Of a stretch of 64,000 bases of DNA, positions 50,241 to 63,326 are shown piece after piece (position 1 is the stretch's first letter; each line of letters opens with the position of its first letter). Below the pieces are notes generated by a model. That model made no database searches and was not told where the DNA came from. It saw nothing but the letters and a program-made list of their open reading frames with translations. The stretch covers positions 18,550,667 through 18,614,666 of the forward strand of contig NC_056701.1 of assembly GCF_018831695.1 (NCBI RefSeq), written 5' to 3'. The stretch is from Puntigrus tetrazona (taxonomy: Eukaryota > Chordata > Actinopteri > Cypriniformes > Cyprinidae). The translations under genes were made by a program, and so were the position numbers.

Positions 50241-53200
50241 ATGACGGAAAACAGCGCGTCACCGGAGGATCCCTGGCTCAAAGTAAGGGAAAATATTCAG
50301 ATAAAGACGGTCCGTTGATTTGAAATAGCCATATCCTCCCAAATCGCTTTCGTGAAGTGTGTTTCGGTTTAACGTTATCTGTGTATGTCTGCAGGGGTTA
50401 GTTTCACTCTCTAGCTCAGCTGGCTAACGTTGGTCGTAAAGTTCAGCAAGTCGAAAGAACAATTACCCTGCTTCCCACATTATCGCGGTCTGAAAATGCT
50501 GTGTATTTAGCGGTGATTTAGACAAAAAAAAATCACTACAGAAACACGACTAAAAGCTGTTCTGCTCAATTTTATGTTGTAGGTGTTAGAATGTAGGCTG
50601 TAACAGATGTGCGAGAGTCGAATCCGCTAAGCTAACTCGCTTGTTCGCTACATTGACTCTTTATGGCTGTGTTTCGAAACGTATTTAAATAGCCTCACTA
50701 GACAGAATTTTTGGGCATCGAAGTGTTCGAACGAGCGAATCGACTCCCCAGGGAACGGGATTCGATTCTAGTGACAGATGATGCCCCAAAATAGTGTCAA
50801 GACAGAAAAAAATTTCGCTGGTTTTCTTTGTTTGTGCCTTTACTTTATTTGTGCTGTCATTTCAGTGCATTATAACGTCCTGCCACATTCATATGCAACG
50901 AATAAAATATGCCCTCAATTGCACCGACCGTAATGACAGCTTGACAATATGAAAGAGATTGCTCAATTTGAGAGTTTGGAGACACATTATGCATGTAGAT
51001 TAAATGTCACCCTTTAAAAGGGTTATTTAGGACACATCACAGTAGGGAGTAAGAGGTGTCCTAGATAAAGGTAAGGCAGGACAGGTCAGGCTCTGTTTGT
51101 ATATGTGATCGTCAGTTGGCTGGTCTCTGAATGTTTAGTCTGGCTGGCTTGACTGTTCTCCTGTTTGTCTTTTTATATCAATCGTCTCACCATGTCTCAG
51201 CAGACGGACGGCGCCTTCAGCGACAACGGCTTCGATCACAGTGAGTTCCAGAGCTATAAAATACTACTGAATGTGTTTTTTTTTTCTCCAGCTTTACCAA
51301 GATGAAGGTTTGACATGCAGTTATACAAATATAATGAATTCATAGGCTGGACATGACCAACCGAAACTACTCTGTGTTGTCAAAATTTAAAGTAACCAGA
51401 AATTAACACTTAGTTATACTTTTATAAATGTCTATATCATTAGGTTTCTTTGCCGAGAGTGCTCGCAAAGGAAGTTTGGTGTCAAGAGCCAACAGCATTG
51501 GATCCACAAGTGCCTCATCAGTACCAAACACAGGTAATAATTCCAATCTCAGTCATCTAATATCACACATGGCCATTATTTTATAAACTTATCTCTACAA
51601 TGGTCATGAAATACTAAATTCACCCATTTATTTTTTAAGATTCATGTATTAGATCTAATTGTGAACAATTAAACCCAACCATGCATACCGTGTGCCGCTT
51701 TTCTGACGCAGGGAACCAAGTCTATGGCCTCATTTTTAATTATGTTACACTCAGCTGTACATCACAACATAAAAGAAAACATATGTTGATTATTGCAGCT
51801 TGCAATAATTAACCAACATCTTGTCAGACATCAAGATGCAGTCTGCTAAACTACGGTTTTTCCCTTTGGTTTAGATGATGAAGACAGTGATAACAGACAT
51901 GAGACGCCCTATAAGGAGTCATATAAAGACCGGAGGAGACAGGCGCACACACAGGCCGAGCAGAAACGCAGAGATGCCATCAAGGTATGAGTGAGAAGAG
52001 CAAATTGGTTTAGGGAAAGCAAAATATAGAAGCTAACATAAGAGTGAGGGAAGGGAAATACTTGTGATGGCAATAATCGATCATAAAAAGCACAGCAATT
52101 GCTCGACTTGATTACATTCAGACTTCAAAACATTCCATTTTCAATATCGCGCTAGGTAATTGTGGTCTTTTGGGTGTTCCCTTTAGATTCAGTTGCTTTT
52201 CTGAAACTCTGCGACTTTCATTTCAGGGCAGCAGCATTGCAGTGCCTGCTGATGCAATGAAATTGAAAAGGGTGTCAGCAGATGCGTTTTATTTATGTTG
52301 AAATAAGTTAAAAATGTAGCGCAAGATGAGATGGCATTTCTGCCAAATAGAAATACTGATTTTGTAAGCAAAGTTCTGCGTAATTTACAAAACTGTATTT
52401 GTTTTATTACTTTATTCCCTGATGAAAATAGTGAAATGTTTTTTTTTTTTTTTTTAAAGCTCCAGGTGCTGTGCTTGTTTGTAGGGATGCTCAATTTGCC
52501 CAAACTTTATGATCAATAATAATATTCCATCAAGCTTTCAATTTGGTGGGAAAAAAAATATGCAGGAGCCCTTTAAATGTTCTGTTGATAACAGATGGTT
52601 TGTAAGTGCTCTTCATTGCAAACTCGGGATGATTATCAGCGCATGTTGTATTCCTAAATACACGTTACAGTTATTGCAGAAAAGCTGCTTGTGTGTAAGA
52701 GAACACCGTGCCGTGCCGCTAGCGTTCTGCTTCTGTCAGTCAAACATGTCTGTATGGTTCTCTGTCCCACAGAAAGGCTACGATGACCTGCAGTCTATAG
52801 TGCCTACATGCCAGCAGCAGTCTGACTTCGCCATGGCCACACAGAAGATGAGTAAAGCTACAGTACTGCAGAAGAGTGAGAACCTTCATTATCTATTTAT
52901 ATTTCCTCGTCACATGTCTTTCTCTCTGGAATGGAAAAGCTCAGCAGCTTGTGTGTGTGTGTGTGTGTGTGTGCAGCAATCGACTACATTCAGTTTCTCC
53001 ACAAAGAAAAGAAGAAGCAGGAAGAGGATGTTTCACACTTAGGAAGGAGGTGATGGCACTGAAAATTATGAAAACGTGAGTTGGGGGTTATTTATTGTAC
53101 ATTTTTAACTGCTTAGGCAGACAAATGTAGTTCCACTTATTCTCCCGCAGGGCTGTTTTCAGCTTTATCTGATACTGCTGCTCTTCTGCCAAGAAAGATA

Positions 53201-54644
53201 ACACCCTTTAAGATCTACAAAAGGGAGGGAGGAAGAAAGGTCTCAGATACTAATGCGTCTCTAATGGTTTGTTTCAGGAACTATGAGCACATTGTAAAGG
53301 CCCATCAGAATAACCCTCAGCAGGGCAGCGAGCAGGTTTCAGATCAGGTGAAGTTCAGTGTGTTTCAGAGCATCATGGACTCTCTGTTCCAGTCCTTCAT
53401 TGCCTCAGTGTCAGTCAACAGCTTTCAGGAGCTCTCTGCCTGCGTCTTCAGCTGGATCGAGGAGCACTGCAAGCCCCAGGTAGCACACATACACATGATC
53501 ACACATTTAAAGGATAGTTCACCCACAATTGAAAGCTGTCATTTACTCTTGCGTTGTTTCAAACTTGTATGAGTTTTCTTATGTTGAACATAAAAAAAGG
53601 TATTACAAACAATGCAGGTACAATTGATGGTCCCTGTTGACTTCCAATTTATTTTCTTTCCCTACCATGAAAGTTAATGGGGACCAACAAGTGTTCCATT
53701 ATTATTTTTTTTTAAATATCGTCTTTTGTGTTCAACTTTATAAAGAAATACAGGGTTTGAACAACAAAGTAAATTACATTTTTATTTTAAGGTGAACTAT
53801 TTTATGAGGCAATAAGTTGCAGTTCTCAGGGGGTTTTTTAACGTAAAATTTTTTTATAAAGGTCCACAACAATATTTAAAAGGAGTTTTCCAGTTGTTTG
53901 ACTTGCTAGATAATAGGGGTGGGAAAAATAGATTCTCTGATGCATTGCAATTCTCTCTTCAACGATTCTGAGTTGTTTTTTCCTCTGCATATGGCACATG
54001 CTCGTGCTAGAGATGCACAGACTTTGCATTCTGAGACACGTGCACGTTGACTTTTCCAAGTCAAGAAATCACATTTAAAATTAGGCCATGTAGTGTTTTC
54101 CAGAACCCTGGGTAGTCAAAGAAAAAAAAACAGTTAAGGAGGTGAATTAAAATTAGATTTCTTTTGTTGCTGTAGCTCATTTTAAATCTTTTTTCAATCT
54201 AATTTTAAATGATCAGTAAGTCATTTTGCCAAGATCCCTGATTGAGAACCACTGTTTTGAAGGACCGTTATACACTTTTTTTTTCTTTTTCTTTTTTTTA
54301 AATCACATAGCGGATTGTTATTTTTCTTAAGAAAAACATGAAATGGTCAAGTGTAAATGCTCCTCACTAAAAACTAAGTATGTGGTGATAACCTAGCAAC
54401 CTGGAAAGGCAATAAAGTTTCAAAACGTGCAATAAAAGCACTAATAACACTCTACTGAAACCAATGTAGTCAACCTTACCACTACACAAGTGACAATGAG
54501 CTTATGTTTTTCAGTCAAACACCTACACAGGCTTAGATAAACACTGGAAACTCCCAGACTGAGCATGTTTTTCTGTATTGTTGACAGACGCTGAGAGAGT
54601 TTGTGGTGACCGTGCTGCAGCAAGTGAATGGTCAGCTCTACTGA
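50241..54644 (+). CDS. mlx: MAX-like protein X (Mlx), bHLH-zip transcription factor
   Basis: Mlx is the obligate partner of MondoA and ChREBP: the heterodimers bind carbohydrate response elements and drive glycolytic and lipogenic genes. Exons: 50241-50282, 51201-51240, 51444-51533, 51875-51984, 52773-52875, 52977-53075, 53278-53479, 54588-54644. The start (MTENSASPEDPWLK) parallels the human MTEPGASPEDPW. Further motifs are RKGSLVSRANSIGSTSASS, the basic helix AHTQAEQKRRDAIKKGYDDL, helix 2 TIDYIQFLHKEKKKQEED, the zipper start, and the C-terminal dimerisation/localisation domain (FQELSACVFSWIEEHCKP) ending VNGQLY. The expected product is about 247 residues, like the human beta isoform. Exon 52977-53075 is one base short: after the codons for VSH the frame hits a TGA at 53050-53052, and adding one base restores both the zipper and the phase to the next exon. 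Confidence 0.95.
53500..53800 (+). repeat. Dispersed repeat, family C
   Basis: It starts TTAAAGGATAGTTCACCCAC and closes near AAGGTGAACTATTTTATGAG, the inverted end. It lies in the last mlx intron. Confidence 0.65.
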
Positions 54645-56199
54645 AGCTGTCAGTCCGTATGTTTGTCTGTCTCTCAGGCTAATATCTTGTTCAAGTACAG
54701 CCTCTCTTTCACACCCACAAACACACTCTATGCAGCAGGGTATAAGAGCACACTAATGGACTGGAGTGTGTTCAAAAACTCTTTAAGAGATTTAGTAGCG
54801 CCTGCTCAAGTATTGACTGACAGTGTTTATGGCAGTGATTCCAATCAACATGTGGAAATGCAATTTATTCCGATCAGGCATTTTATTAATAATAGTTTGG
54901 AAGGTAACAATCTGATCCAAGCTGTTTGCGATATTGTTTCTTCACAAACACCTTCAGCTGAAAAATGAAATAATGTGCAAGTTCTGTTCGGTTGACTGAA
55001 GAAACACACCTCAGTCCTAAAGTTTAATCATTTCTTTTCAGTTGTATTCATATTTTCAAAAGTTTGCAGTGGTGATCCTAAGATAAAATAGCATCTTGAC
55101 AGCCACATGAGGAAGACTCGGCTGTCAAGACAACTTGACACCCCATATACTGATGTGAGAGATATGTCTCAATTTACTGCATTTTAAACTAGACAGCTGC
55201 CTTTGAATGATTAAGCTTGGTGTGTGTCACGTTCAGTTATCATCTTTACCTCAAGTTCAAGTCATTTTTCAAAGCACAACTACATTTTCACCTTAGCGCT
55301 GGAAAGGGGAGCCGAGAGGTCTGGTTACACTGTGATGCATCACTGTCAGTTGGTTTTTACGTCCAAAAACAGCTGTCTTGCATGCTTTAATATAATTAAA
55401 GTAAGGCAATGCTGAGCCATCTTAGTTCCTCTTTGTCCTTTGGGATGCTGTGACCAAAGATTGCAGTGTCTGTGCACACATAATGGAAGATAAACCTCTT
55501 TTTTGTCATGTTATGTCAGTTTTTGTTCAGCTTTGTGTAGCGCAATATTGTTTTATTCTACATTTATGATAATGGTTTAAGCTCTTGTGATCAGTATGTT
55601 TTGTGCTGCATAAGCTATCAATGAAGACACAGTCGCACCCGTGCCTGGTAGCAGCTCTACATGGTGTGACCGCCCAATTCTATTTATATTTTTAATGAAT
55701 GTTAATTAAGGCGTAATGAAAATTAGAATCAAATTCTACTCAGGACAAGATTTTTAGGTATTGAGATCTTTTTTTGTAAATAACAGATGATTGTACAATC
55801 AGCTGTTTGACCTGCGTTGGAATAAGGGACGTCTTTACAAGTTAAGCCATAAAGTGGAGTGAACGCCAGCTCACAGAAACGAGGATAGGTCGTGCTGAAC
55901 TACTATACTATACTAGTGCTTCTGCATTTCTTCAATGGAAGAATCTGGAAACTTTTTGTATCAGTATAATTTTTTTTTAATTGAAAAATAAACAACGTTG
56001 AAGCTTATTTACAACCTGTTTGTTCTTTTTTTCCCCCTCAACAGAACTTTTATAAATAGGATTGGTTTTAAAAAAAAACAAAAAAACAACTGCACTCTCT
56101 GTGTCCCAGAATCCTCTACATTACTTTCCAACCTTTCCAAAGGTCTGTTGTCCCAGCAGCGGTGTTGCCGGCATCTGAATTTAATCAGTGAGTCCTCCA
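54645..56199. other. Convergent 3' ends of mlx and psmc3ip
   Basis: The mlx stop (54644) and psmc3ip stop (56200) face each other across 1.55 kb. An AATAAA near 55985 on the plus strand could end a long mlx 3'UTR only about 210 bp from the psmc3ip stop, so the two transcripts may overlap. An open frame of 101 codons at 54663-54968 has no homology I recognise and sits in the 3'UTR. Confidence 0.45.
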
Positions 56200-59100
56200 T
56201 TAGATGTTGGGCATTGTCACTTTATGGTCCTCATCTGTTTCAATCCCAGCCTCCTCCTGATTTCAAGCACAAGATAAAAAACTTATTTGCAAGTATAAAA
56301 ATACATTATACTCTGTTGCAGGGTTTCCCAAAACAATATGTGTGAACCTCTAGGGGTTTGTGAAAGAACTGTGGGGTTTTTTAAGTTGATGAAAAGCAAA
56401 TAATTAAAAGGAATAATTTTCATGTTGGGTGAACTATGTCAGTCATGTCATTCCAAACCCTTCATTCATCTTCAGAACACAAATTAAGATATTTCTGATG
56501 AAATCGAAGAGCTTTTCGACCTCCAGGAGACAAAAATGCAATGTAAATGCTCCATGGCCAAAAATTTTGCAAGAACATTGTTAAAATAGTCCATGTCCAT
56601 TACAAAGATGCAAGAATAATTTCTGTCCTCAACGAAAAAAAAAAACTTTGGGGTACTGTTGATATTGCCAACATTGCTTAATTTTTGTGATCAGAGTTGA
56701 AACAAGTTAAACATTGACTCTTCTATTTACTTGCATGCCATGTGACCATTAACTGACATCAGGAAATCGTGAACATGCAAACGTGATGTAATTGAAATAA
56801 TAAAATAAGTAAATGTGTTACTTCTAAAGGGGAATGGCTGTTAAAAAGGTCTGGAAATCAGTTTTAAGGGAATGACTCACCAGAAACTGTTTCTTGCTCT
56901 TTGGGTAACCCTCCAAAATAGCTCCAACCATATCGGTTACCTGGCAGGTAAAGAGATATAAACAGGGCTTAAAGTTCTCTGGCGTGCAGATTCTGGCTGC
57001 AAAAAAAGTAATCACACATTTAAATAAACATGATATCACTTTCGAGTCAATGAGTTCACCTGCCAATGTTATGAGAGGAGCACAGCTTTCACTCGCAGCC
57101 AATCAAAATGTTTTGCTCTTATAAACACGAGACGTGCATAGCAGGCTATCAAACAGCCGAGTCGCAGCCGTGATGAATGGAGAAGAGTGTCTCCATACAG
57201 CGCATATTTATACGGAAGAACCCATTTAAAAAGCAACGGAGCTGTGAAAACAGCTCAGAGTAATCATGTCATCTCCATCTCCACGATATGATTGCCAGAA
57301 CAAAATTACCGGTATTTTTTTAAAAGGTCCTTTGGTTGTTCACACATGATCTCTTAATGGTAACTAATTTACCAGTGCATTAAAGACTGTATGTGTGAAA
57401 GGGGCTAAACTCTTCCTCTGCATACACTGTGAATATAAATTACTTGCCTTTCATCAGGAAAAAACTTTGCACATCATCTCACTAGATTTGCAAAGTAAAT
57501 AATTTCCAAACCTTTGCCATCCCAGGAGAATATATCACACCTATTTCTAATCCAATTAATATATGCCATTTAACAGCGTTGTTCAATAAAACCCATGTAA
57601 TTGCTTAGTTTTCTGTATAAATCACAATAATATGTATTATTAATGTATAATCAAGTTACAGCTCTATACGAGTTAAAATATTTCAAAATACAACTGCATT
57701 GTTTAACTTTTTATAATTACTAGACAAATATTTTGACACGTAAAATGTCTTAAAAATTGTGTTTTTAAGCTTGTTTTAATGCATGTTGTCTCACCTTAGT
57801 GCCAATAAGCAGTGATATAACTCATAATTTTTCAAGTGTGATATAGCTTTTATTCTTCAGGTCAACCATATTCATGAAAAAAAAAAGATTGAATAAGGAA
57901 AGCAATAACTTCGCCATTGTATCTTTTCAAATGTAAAGTTATTACAGTCGTTGCATGATATACATGCCCCCCCCCACCTAAAATCAGTTCATATATATAT
58001 ATACACCCTAATGTGCAAGAATAGTTTTCATTCATATATAAATAAGACATGGTGTTGAGGACACAAAGGTAAATCTGAAATGAATGCACTTTCATGAAGG
58101 CACACCTTTTGGCTGTATCAAAAACTAGCTGACAATTTGTCTCTTGGGCAGGATCTGAAGTTGTGAATAAATGTTTTTATGGATCATTACCATTCTCTTC
58201 CTCTTCCTCCACTCCTTCACATAAGTCTCTCTCTCCTTGTAAACCTTAGGGGCAAGAAATACATTTGTCAGCAACATAAACAAGCATAATGTACTGTTGA
58301 CTGCCCGAGGACAGCCACATTATCTCTATAAACTTCACCTAATGAATCAAACATATTCCAGTGATGCTGGAAGGCTTTAGATGAGTATTTTTGAATTACT
58401 TACAAAAAGCTATTTAATGTGAAGGGCTCAAGAATGAGCATGGCCCAGGGCCAGTGTGGGAGAGATTCAGATCAGTGGATGGACTGTCAGTTGCAATTAC
58501 TCAACACTGCATTTTGTGTTCATTAATCACGCACAGGCTTGGTTTTACACTTTTTAGTTATATATTGCACACGGTTATGATTTCAGCTTATTTAAATAGG
58601 TTACCAATCTAACTTCATTCCACTGTTTAAAAGAAACTATCATCAAAATTGTCTGAAGTAAATATGCTCACAGGAAGTAAAAAATATGAACCGCTAGTCT
58701 GACCTGGCAAGCAGATAAAATCTTTACTGATGATCTCAGAACAGACCCTGCATTGTGAATATGACAAATGGTGCCAAGGCCAAAAAAGATCAGTAGATAT
58801 TAAAGAACACAGTGATATCTAACCTTCTGTTTCTCCTCGGGGGTCACATGGTTTGTAGCCGACTTGATCTTATCCAGCCTGTCTCTGTACCCAGAGCACT
58901 CTGCCTGCAGCTCCAGGATCTGTGCCTTCATCTCTGCTGTGGTTAATGAGCCGTTGAGCTCCTTCAGTTCTAAGGACCAAATGAACCTTTTATTAAATGC
59001 AAACAGCGTGTAGCGTGCACAGGTTCAAACCCCCAGCGGCACATGTTGGGTGCACACCTGTATCCAGCTGCCTGCAGCTCTGCGAGATGCTCTGTACTTC

Positions 59101-59761
59101 AGCACCGAGTTCTGCAACGCGAGCATCCATCTCCTTAAGTTCAGCATCACTCACATCCGCAAACTGAGACTGAAGGGTTAGAAAGGACATGTGTCAGGCT
59201 GATTACCCAACACCAGCTGTCTTAGCATTAACAGCAAAGCGTCGCCGTCCTAATCAGACCAACCTGATCCGCAAAGTAGATCTTCTGCTTTCCATAGACT
59301 TTCTCTTTAATCTTTCCCTCCTGGGCCAGCTGCTCCATTGCTCTGACCACAGCCTGAGAAAATAAAGGCGCTTCTTGTCACAAAAACATACGACATAAAG
59401 CACTGCATACAAACTGTAACGTTAAAAGATCGCATTCAACACAACGCAGACCGTTTTAGCAGAACTTTTAAAATCTGTAAGGTAATGTTGCTTCTTACCG
59501 TTTTACCCAGACCACACTGCTTCTGTAGGTTCGTAAAGACATCCTGAGCACTATAGGGTCTGTTTTTCTCATTCAGGTAAGCGAGGATCTGTGCGACACC
59601 TGTGTGGAAGACAAGATGGAAATCCGATGCATTTCGGTTATTGTAGTGTAGCGTTGTGCTATAATGTTACCATTTCTAAAACCACAACTAAATGAACGTG
59701 TAAAATGTAAACGGCGCAGGTTAAACAAGCATCGCGTACCTGCACTGTCTTTTTTGCTCAT
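56200..59761 (-). CDS. psmc3ip: PSMC3-interacting protein (Hop2 homolog), 8 exons
   Basis: Hop2/TBPIP pairs with Mnd1 and stimulates Dmc1/Rad51 strand exchange in meiotic homologue pairing; it was also described as a nuclear receptor coactivator. Exons in transcript order: 59740-59761, 59499-59599, 59264-59353, 59058-59169, 58824-58969, 58191-58244, 56881-56940, 56200-56256. They sum to 642 bases in one open frame, 213 residues, against 217 in human. An N-terminal winged helix (YLNEKNRPYSAQDVFTNLQK; GKTAVVRAMEQLAQEGKIKEK) is followed by a leucine-zipper coiled coil (DVSDAELKEMDARVAELGAE; EMKAQILELQ) and a C-terminal domain (KERETYVKEWRKRKRM; EGYPKSKKQFL; GIETDEDHK). It faces mlx and follows retreg3 head to tail, as in human. 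A partial inverted copy lies at 22885-23900. Confidence 0.97.
56400..56640. repeat. Dispersed repeat fragment, family C-like
   Basis: TTTTCATGTTGGGTGAACTATG with TCATTCCAAACCCTTCATTC and CATCTTCAGAACACAAATTA is typical of a frequent cyprinid interspersed repeat. It lies in the last psmc3ip intron, and the right boundary is uncertain. Confidence 0.5.
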
Positions 59762-60423
59762 TGTTTAGATCTGTTGTTTATTTCAGTCAGCTTTCGCGCG
59801 CCGAGTTGAATTGTGGGACTACCGGTGACGACGACACGGACGTCATCTTGAAGGCGTGTTTAAAAAAAGTGCGTTTACAGAAAAAAGTAATTGAACATAT
59901 TTTATACGCGTAAATAAATGTAAAGCTTCACGTCAGAAGTCACAGTTTTAAGTACTTTCCGAAATAAAGCAGTGATCTGAGACTACTTCTAACTGTTGTA
60001 ATAAAAAGTCTTTAAAAACTTGGAACTTTAGTTAATTTTCTTTTTGTTGTTATTGTTATTTTGTATTTTAGTTTTATAAATGCTTTCTATTGATTGACAA
60101 TATTCATAATAAAAAATCTTGATATGTGTTGAATCTTCTGGTTATGAATGTGTGTGTCTTTGTCTCCTTATAATGTAGGTTATAATGTAAACATTAAAGT
60201 TCCAATGAGTTTGAAGTTTAATTACAATTAATTAAAAAAAAAAATCATTAAAATTCAACAGCTAAAACACCCTTCTCTAAGGTATTCTTCTAGATCTTTT
60301 CCCATTTTTTTTTTATTTGGACAACGTTTAACAAAATAATATATTATTGTGATATAAACAGGCCTAACTAATAGAAGAAAAAAAAATCACACTTTTTACT
60401 TAAAGAATATATTCATTCATCTC

Positions 60424-60429
60424 TTTATT
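60424..60429 (-). terminator. Candidate poly(A) signal of retreg3
   Basis: Plus-strand TTTATT (AATAAA on the minus strand) is followed by the TCTTGCACATC context often seen at fish 3' ends. It is the best candidate between retreg3 and psmc3ip. Confidence 0.4.
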
Positions 60430-62449
60430 GTCTTGCACATCAAAAGTTATCAAAAACCAATTACAGAGAATGGAAGAGGGAAATAGTTCTGTACAGAAAT
60501 AAAAATGACTGCAGAATCCAGCTACAGAAAGACTCCTGTAAAATGCTCACACAAAGAAAGAAAAGATGAGTTATTCTGTATTTTGTATTTGCCTCAACAT
60601 GTTTTTTTTTTTTAACATCACTAACATCAATACAACATATATATTGAATATGACACTGGGCATAATTTCCTTATGGTATATAAACCACCACTTCATTGAC
60701 CCATTTGAATTGCTGGTGATTTTTGTTGAAATTGACCACAAAAAGGCAAATGGGTAAAATTGCCAGATAATTTTTGCAATGAATCACACCGACAAACCTA
60801 CAAACAAAAATCTTGTCATGCTTTTTTCAAACGTGATAATTTATCAATCCAATTGAATCAACATTCGTAATATTCGTAACAGTGCGTCCATATAAATAGT
60901 TATTTATACTAGTATTAACTATAAACATGAAAGTAAAGAAGAGAAAAATAAAAGGCTTTCCCATCTATGAGCCTACTATGCATTACACTTCAACGTCACA
61001 TAACACAAATAATAATAATAAAAATAAATCAAACCTTTTTTAACACAGCAATCCAAAAATATCATCAGCAATTCAGCAATAAGGGCTCACAACCAAACGA
61101 AACGGAAAAAAGAGATTTAATAAAAATCACAGCAAAGTGGCAAAATATGAAACGCCCCAATAAACAGTACTGTTCTTTTAACTTAACTCAAGTTGGCTGG
61201 ATAAAGTAAGACTTGGGTTTGAAATGTAATAAACAAACTGGAATAGCAGGAAGTGACCGAATGGATCCACATGAGAAAGATGCAACGCTCCATTACCTTA
61301 AATTAAAATGAGAAAACCAATGTATGCTTGGAAAATAGAAAACACTTCACTGATCTCTGGTAACAGAATGCCTTCTTATCGCTACAGCGGTTTTCCGGTA
61401 CATTTCCTACTTTCCAGTGTACACAATAATGAAAGCTTAAAGCCAGCAATGATGGGTCTCGTTAGCATTAGGTCAGAAACAGAAACAGTTCACTTGGGAA
61501 AAGTGCAGTGAAACAAAAAAGGCTCAGCAACTATTAAAGCAACAGCAAATAAAACGGCAAATTCAACATTTAATTTCTCCAGCTTCATCATGCCACAATT
61601 AAGGATGCAAGAAAGGCGTTTTCTCAAATCCTTTGTGCTTTAGTACTGTACTGAATGTTAGACTTCGCTCTAAATGTCACATAAGACCATACCAAATGAG
61701 ATGACAGGATGCAGAAATCTACAGTTTTTCTGTTGCTACCTGTATAAAAGTTCCTGCGTAAAGTCAGAACGGTTAAAGGTGTGTTTAAAGAGGAGGCTGT
61801 GTACAAACGGGTGGCAGTTACAGCCAATGTCTTGTTTGAGGTAGAGTCATTACAAACAAAATCCACGTACTGCCATGTTATCCAGATGAAACAGCATTGC
61901 TGAGCTTTTAAACAAGTTGATACTGTTTGATTTTATTTTCCAATTTGACTGATGGAAAGACAATAAACAGCAATTTCAAAAACAATTTTCTGGATTATTA
62001 GAATTAGTTTTTTTGGGGTTTTTTTAGACAGAGGTCTTTAAAAATTTAGGAAACTACTTTCATTTGTTAACGCGTTTTCAAGTAATGCAGAAAAAAATCC
62101 AGCCTGTATATAAACCTAAATGTAAATATTGTGGGAAAAACATCTTCCAAAAACTGCTTGATCTTGTTGAGATTAAAATAGCTGGGCAATGATATATAAT
62201 TAATACACATTTATTATATTACTCCTGATTTAAGACATTTTCATTGCCATCAGATAGACATGATGAAAAATGATGTGCAGTTACCACAAATAAACAAATG
62301 GAGGGACGACAGGTGCAAACAAGCTTATTTGGGACATTTTCCCAGTTGTTTCAACAAAAGCATCCAATTTTACCTGAATTCGTCCTATGTGGCAAAATGA
62401 GATAACCTGACTGCTGTTCATCACTCAGTGGCCTTATCTCAGAGTCTTA

Positions 62450-62700
62450 AAGTGACAGGCCACTCAAAAAGAAAATTATTATATTTACTCCAAACCCTTA
62501 AGCCTTGATTTCTTCTGTGGGACAGTGGTCATGTTTGTTGCCATTGACTTTGATTGTACGGACAAAAAACACTGCAACACTTCTCAAAATATCTATGTTC
62601 TATAGAAGAAAGAATGTCATACAGGTTTAGAAATGGCATGGGTGTGAAAAAACTATTTAAAAAATTGTAGGTTTTTTTGGCTGAACTACCACTTTAAAAA
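62450..62700 (+). repeat. Fragment of dispersed repeat, family C
   Basis: It starts AAGTGACAGGCCACTCAAAA and ends GGCTGAACTACCACTTTAAA, degenerate inverted ends of the family C element, with CATTGACTTTGATTGTACGGAC inside resembling the copy at 30418-30665. Confidence 0.5.
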
Positions 62701-63326
62701 CATGAGATGAGGCTGCGGTCTTAATAGGTCATCAGCTACTTCATCAGACTGTGCTCAGCGACGTCTTGGCTGTAGATTTCACAGTCTTTCTTACAGGCGA
62801 CTTCTTATCGGTATGCATTAAGGGTCTTGACTTTGCAATGATGATGGAATGTCTGATTTGGTCCCATGTGTAATTATTGAATACACAAACAATACAGCGA
62901 TTGATGTGAAAGACCTATAAGACTTGGATGTAGTAAAAAGATCTGTTATTTGTTTTGCTGGTTTCTAAGAATGTTTCTATGATTGTTGTCCTATTGCTTA
63001 GCCTACAGAGTAAATCGGAGTCTTTCACACACTCGCACGAATGAGAGAGGACACGGAAGCTCACGGGGCATAAACAGAAAAGATTCAGACTACAAACAAG
63101 ATTACTTCACAGTGATATCAACTGCAGCCAGCGGAGAAAACCTGGCAGGTGAATCTAACATTACATTAACAGTGCAAAACAAACACACTCTCTCTCCGTC
63201 GCACTCGCTCGGATAAATCGAAAGCATCTCAGTAGACATTCAAACCAACACTGCAAACTTCTACTTGGATCAAGGTGCAAGGGACACGAGGAGCATACAG
63301 ACGGAGGAAGTATCTGTAAGACGGGC

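Larger units (their letters stand above)
59762..63326 (-). other. retreg3 3'UTR and psmc3ip upstream region
   Basis: Downstream of the retreg3 stop (63327) there is no coding exon until psmc3ip. A minus-strand AATAAA at 60424-60429 suggests a 3'UTR of about 2.9 kb, and the remaining 650 bp to 59762 would hold the psmc3ip promoter. A family C repeat fragment lies at 62450-62700 (CCAAACCCTTAAGCCTTGAT; GGCTGAACTACCACTTTAA). Nothing else was recognised. Confidence 0.45.

Noticed and set aside
54663..54968. 101-codon open frame after the mlx stop
   Set aside because: It has no homology I know, average AT-rich composition, and lies in the inferred 3'UTR.
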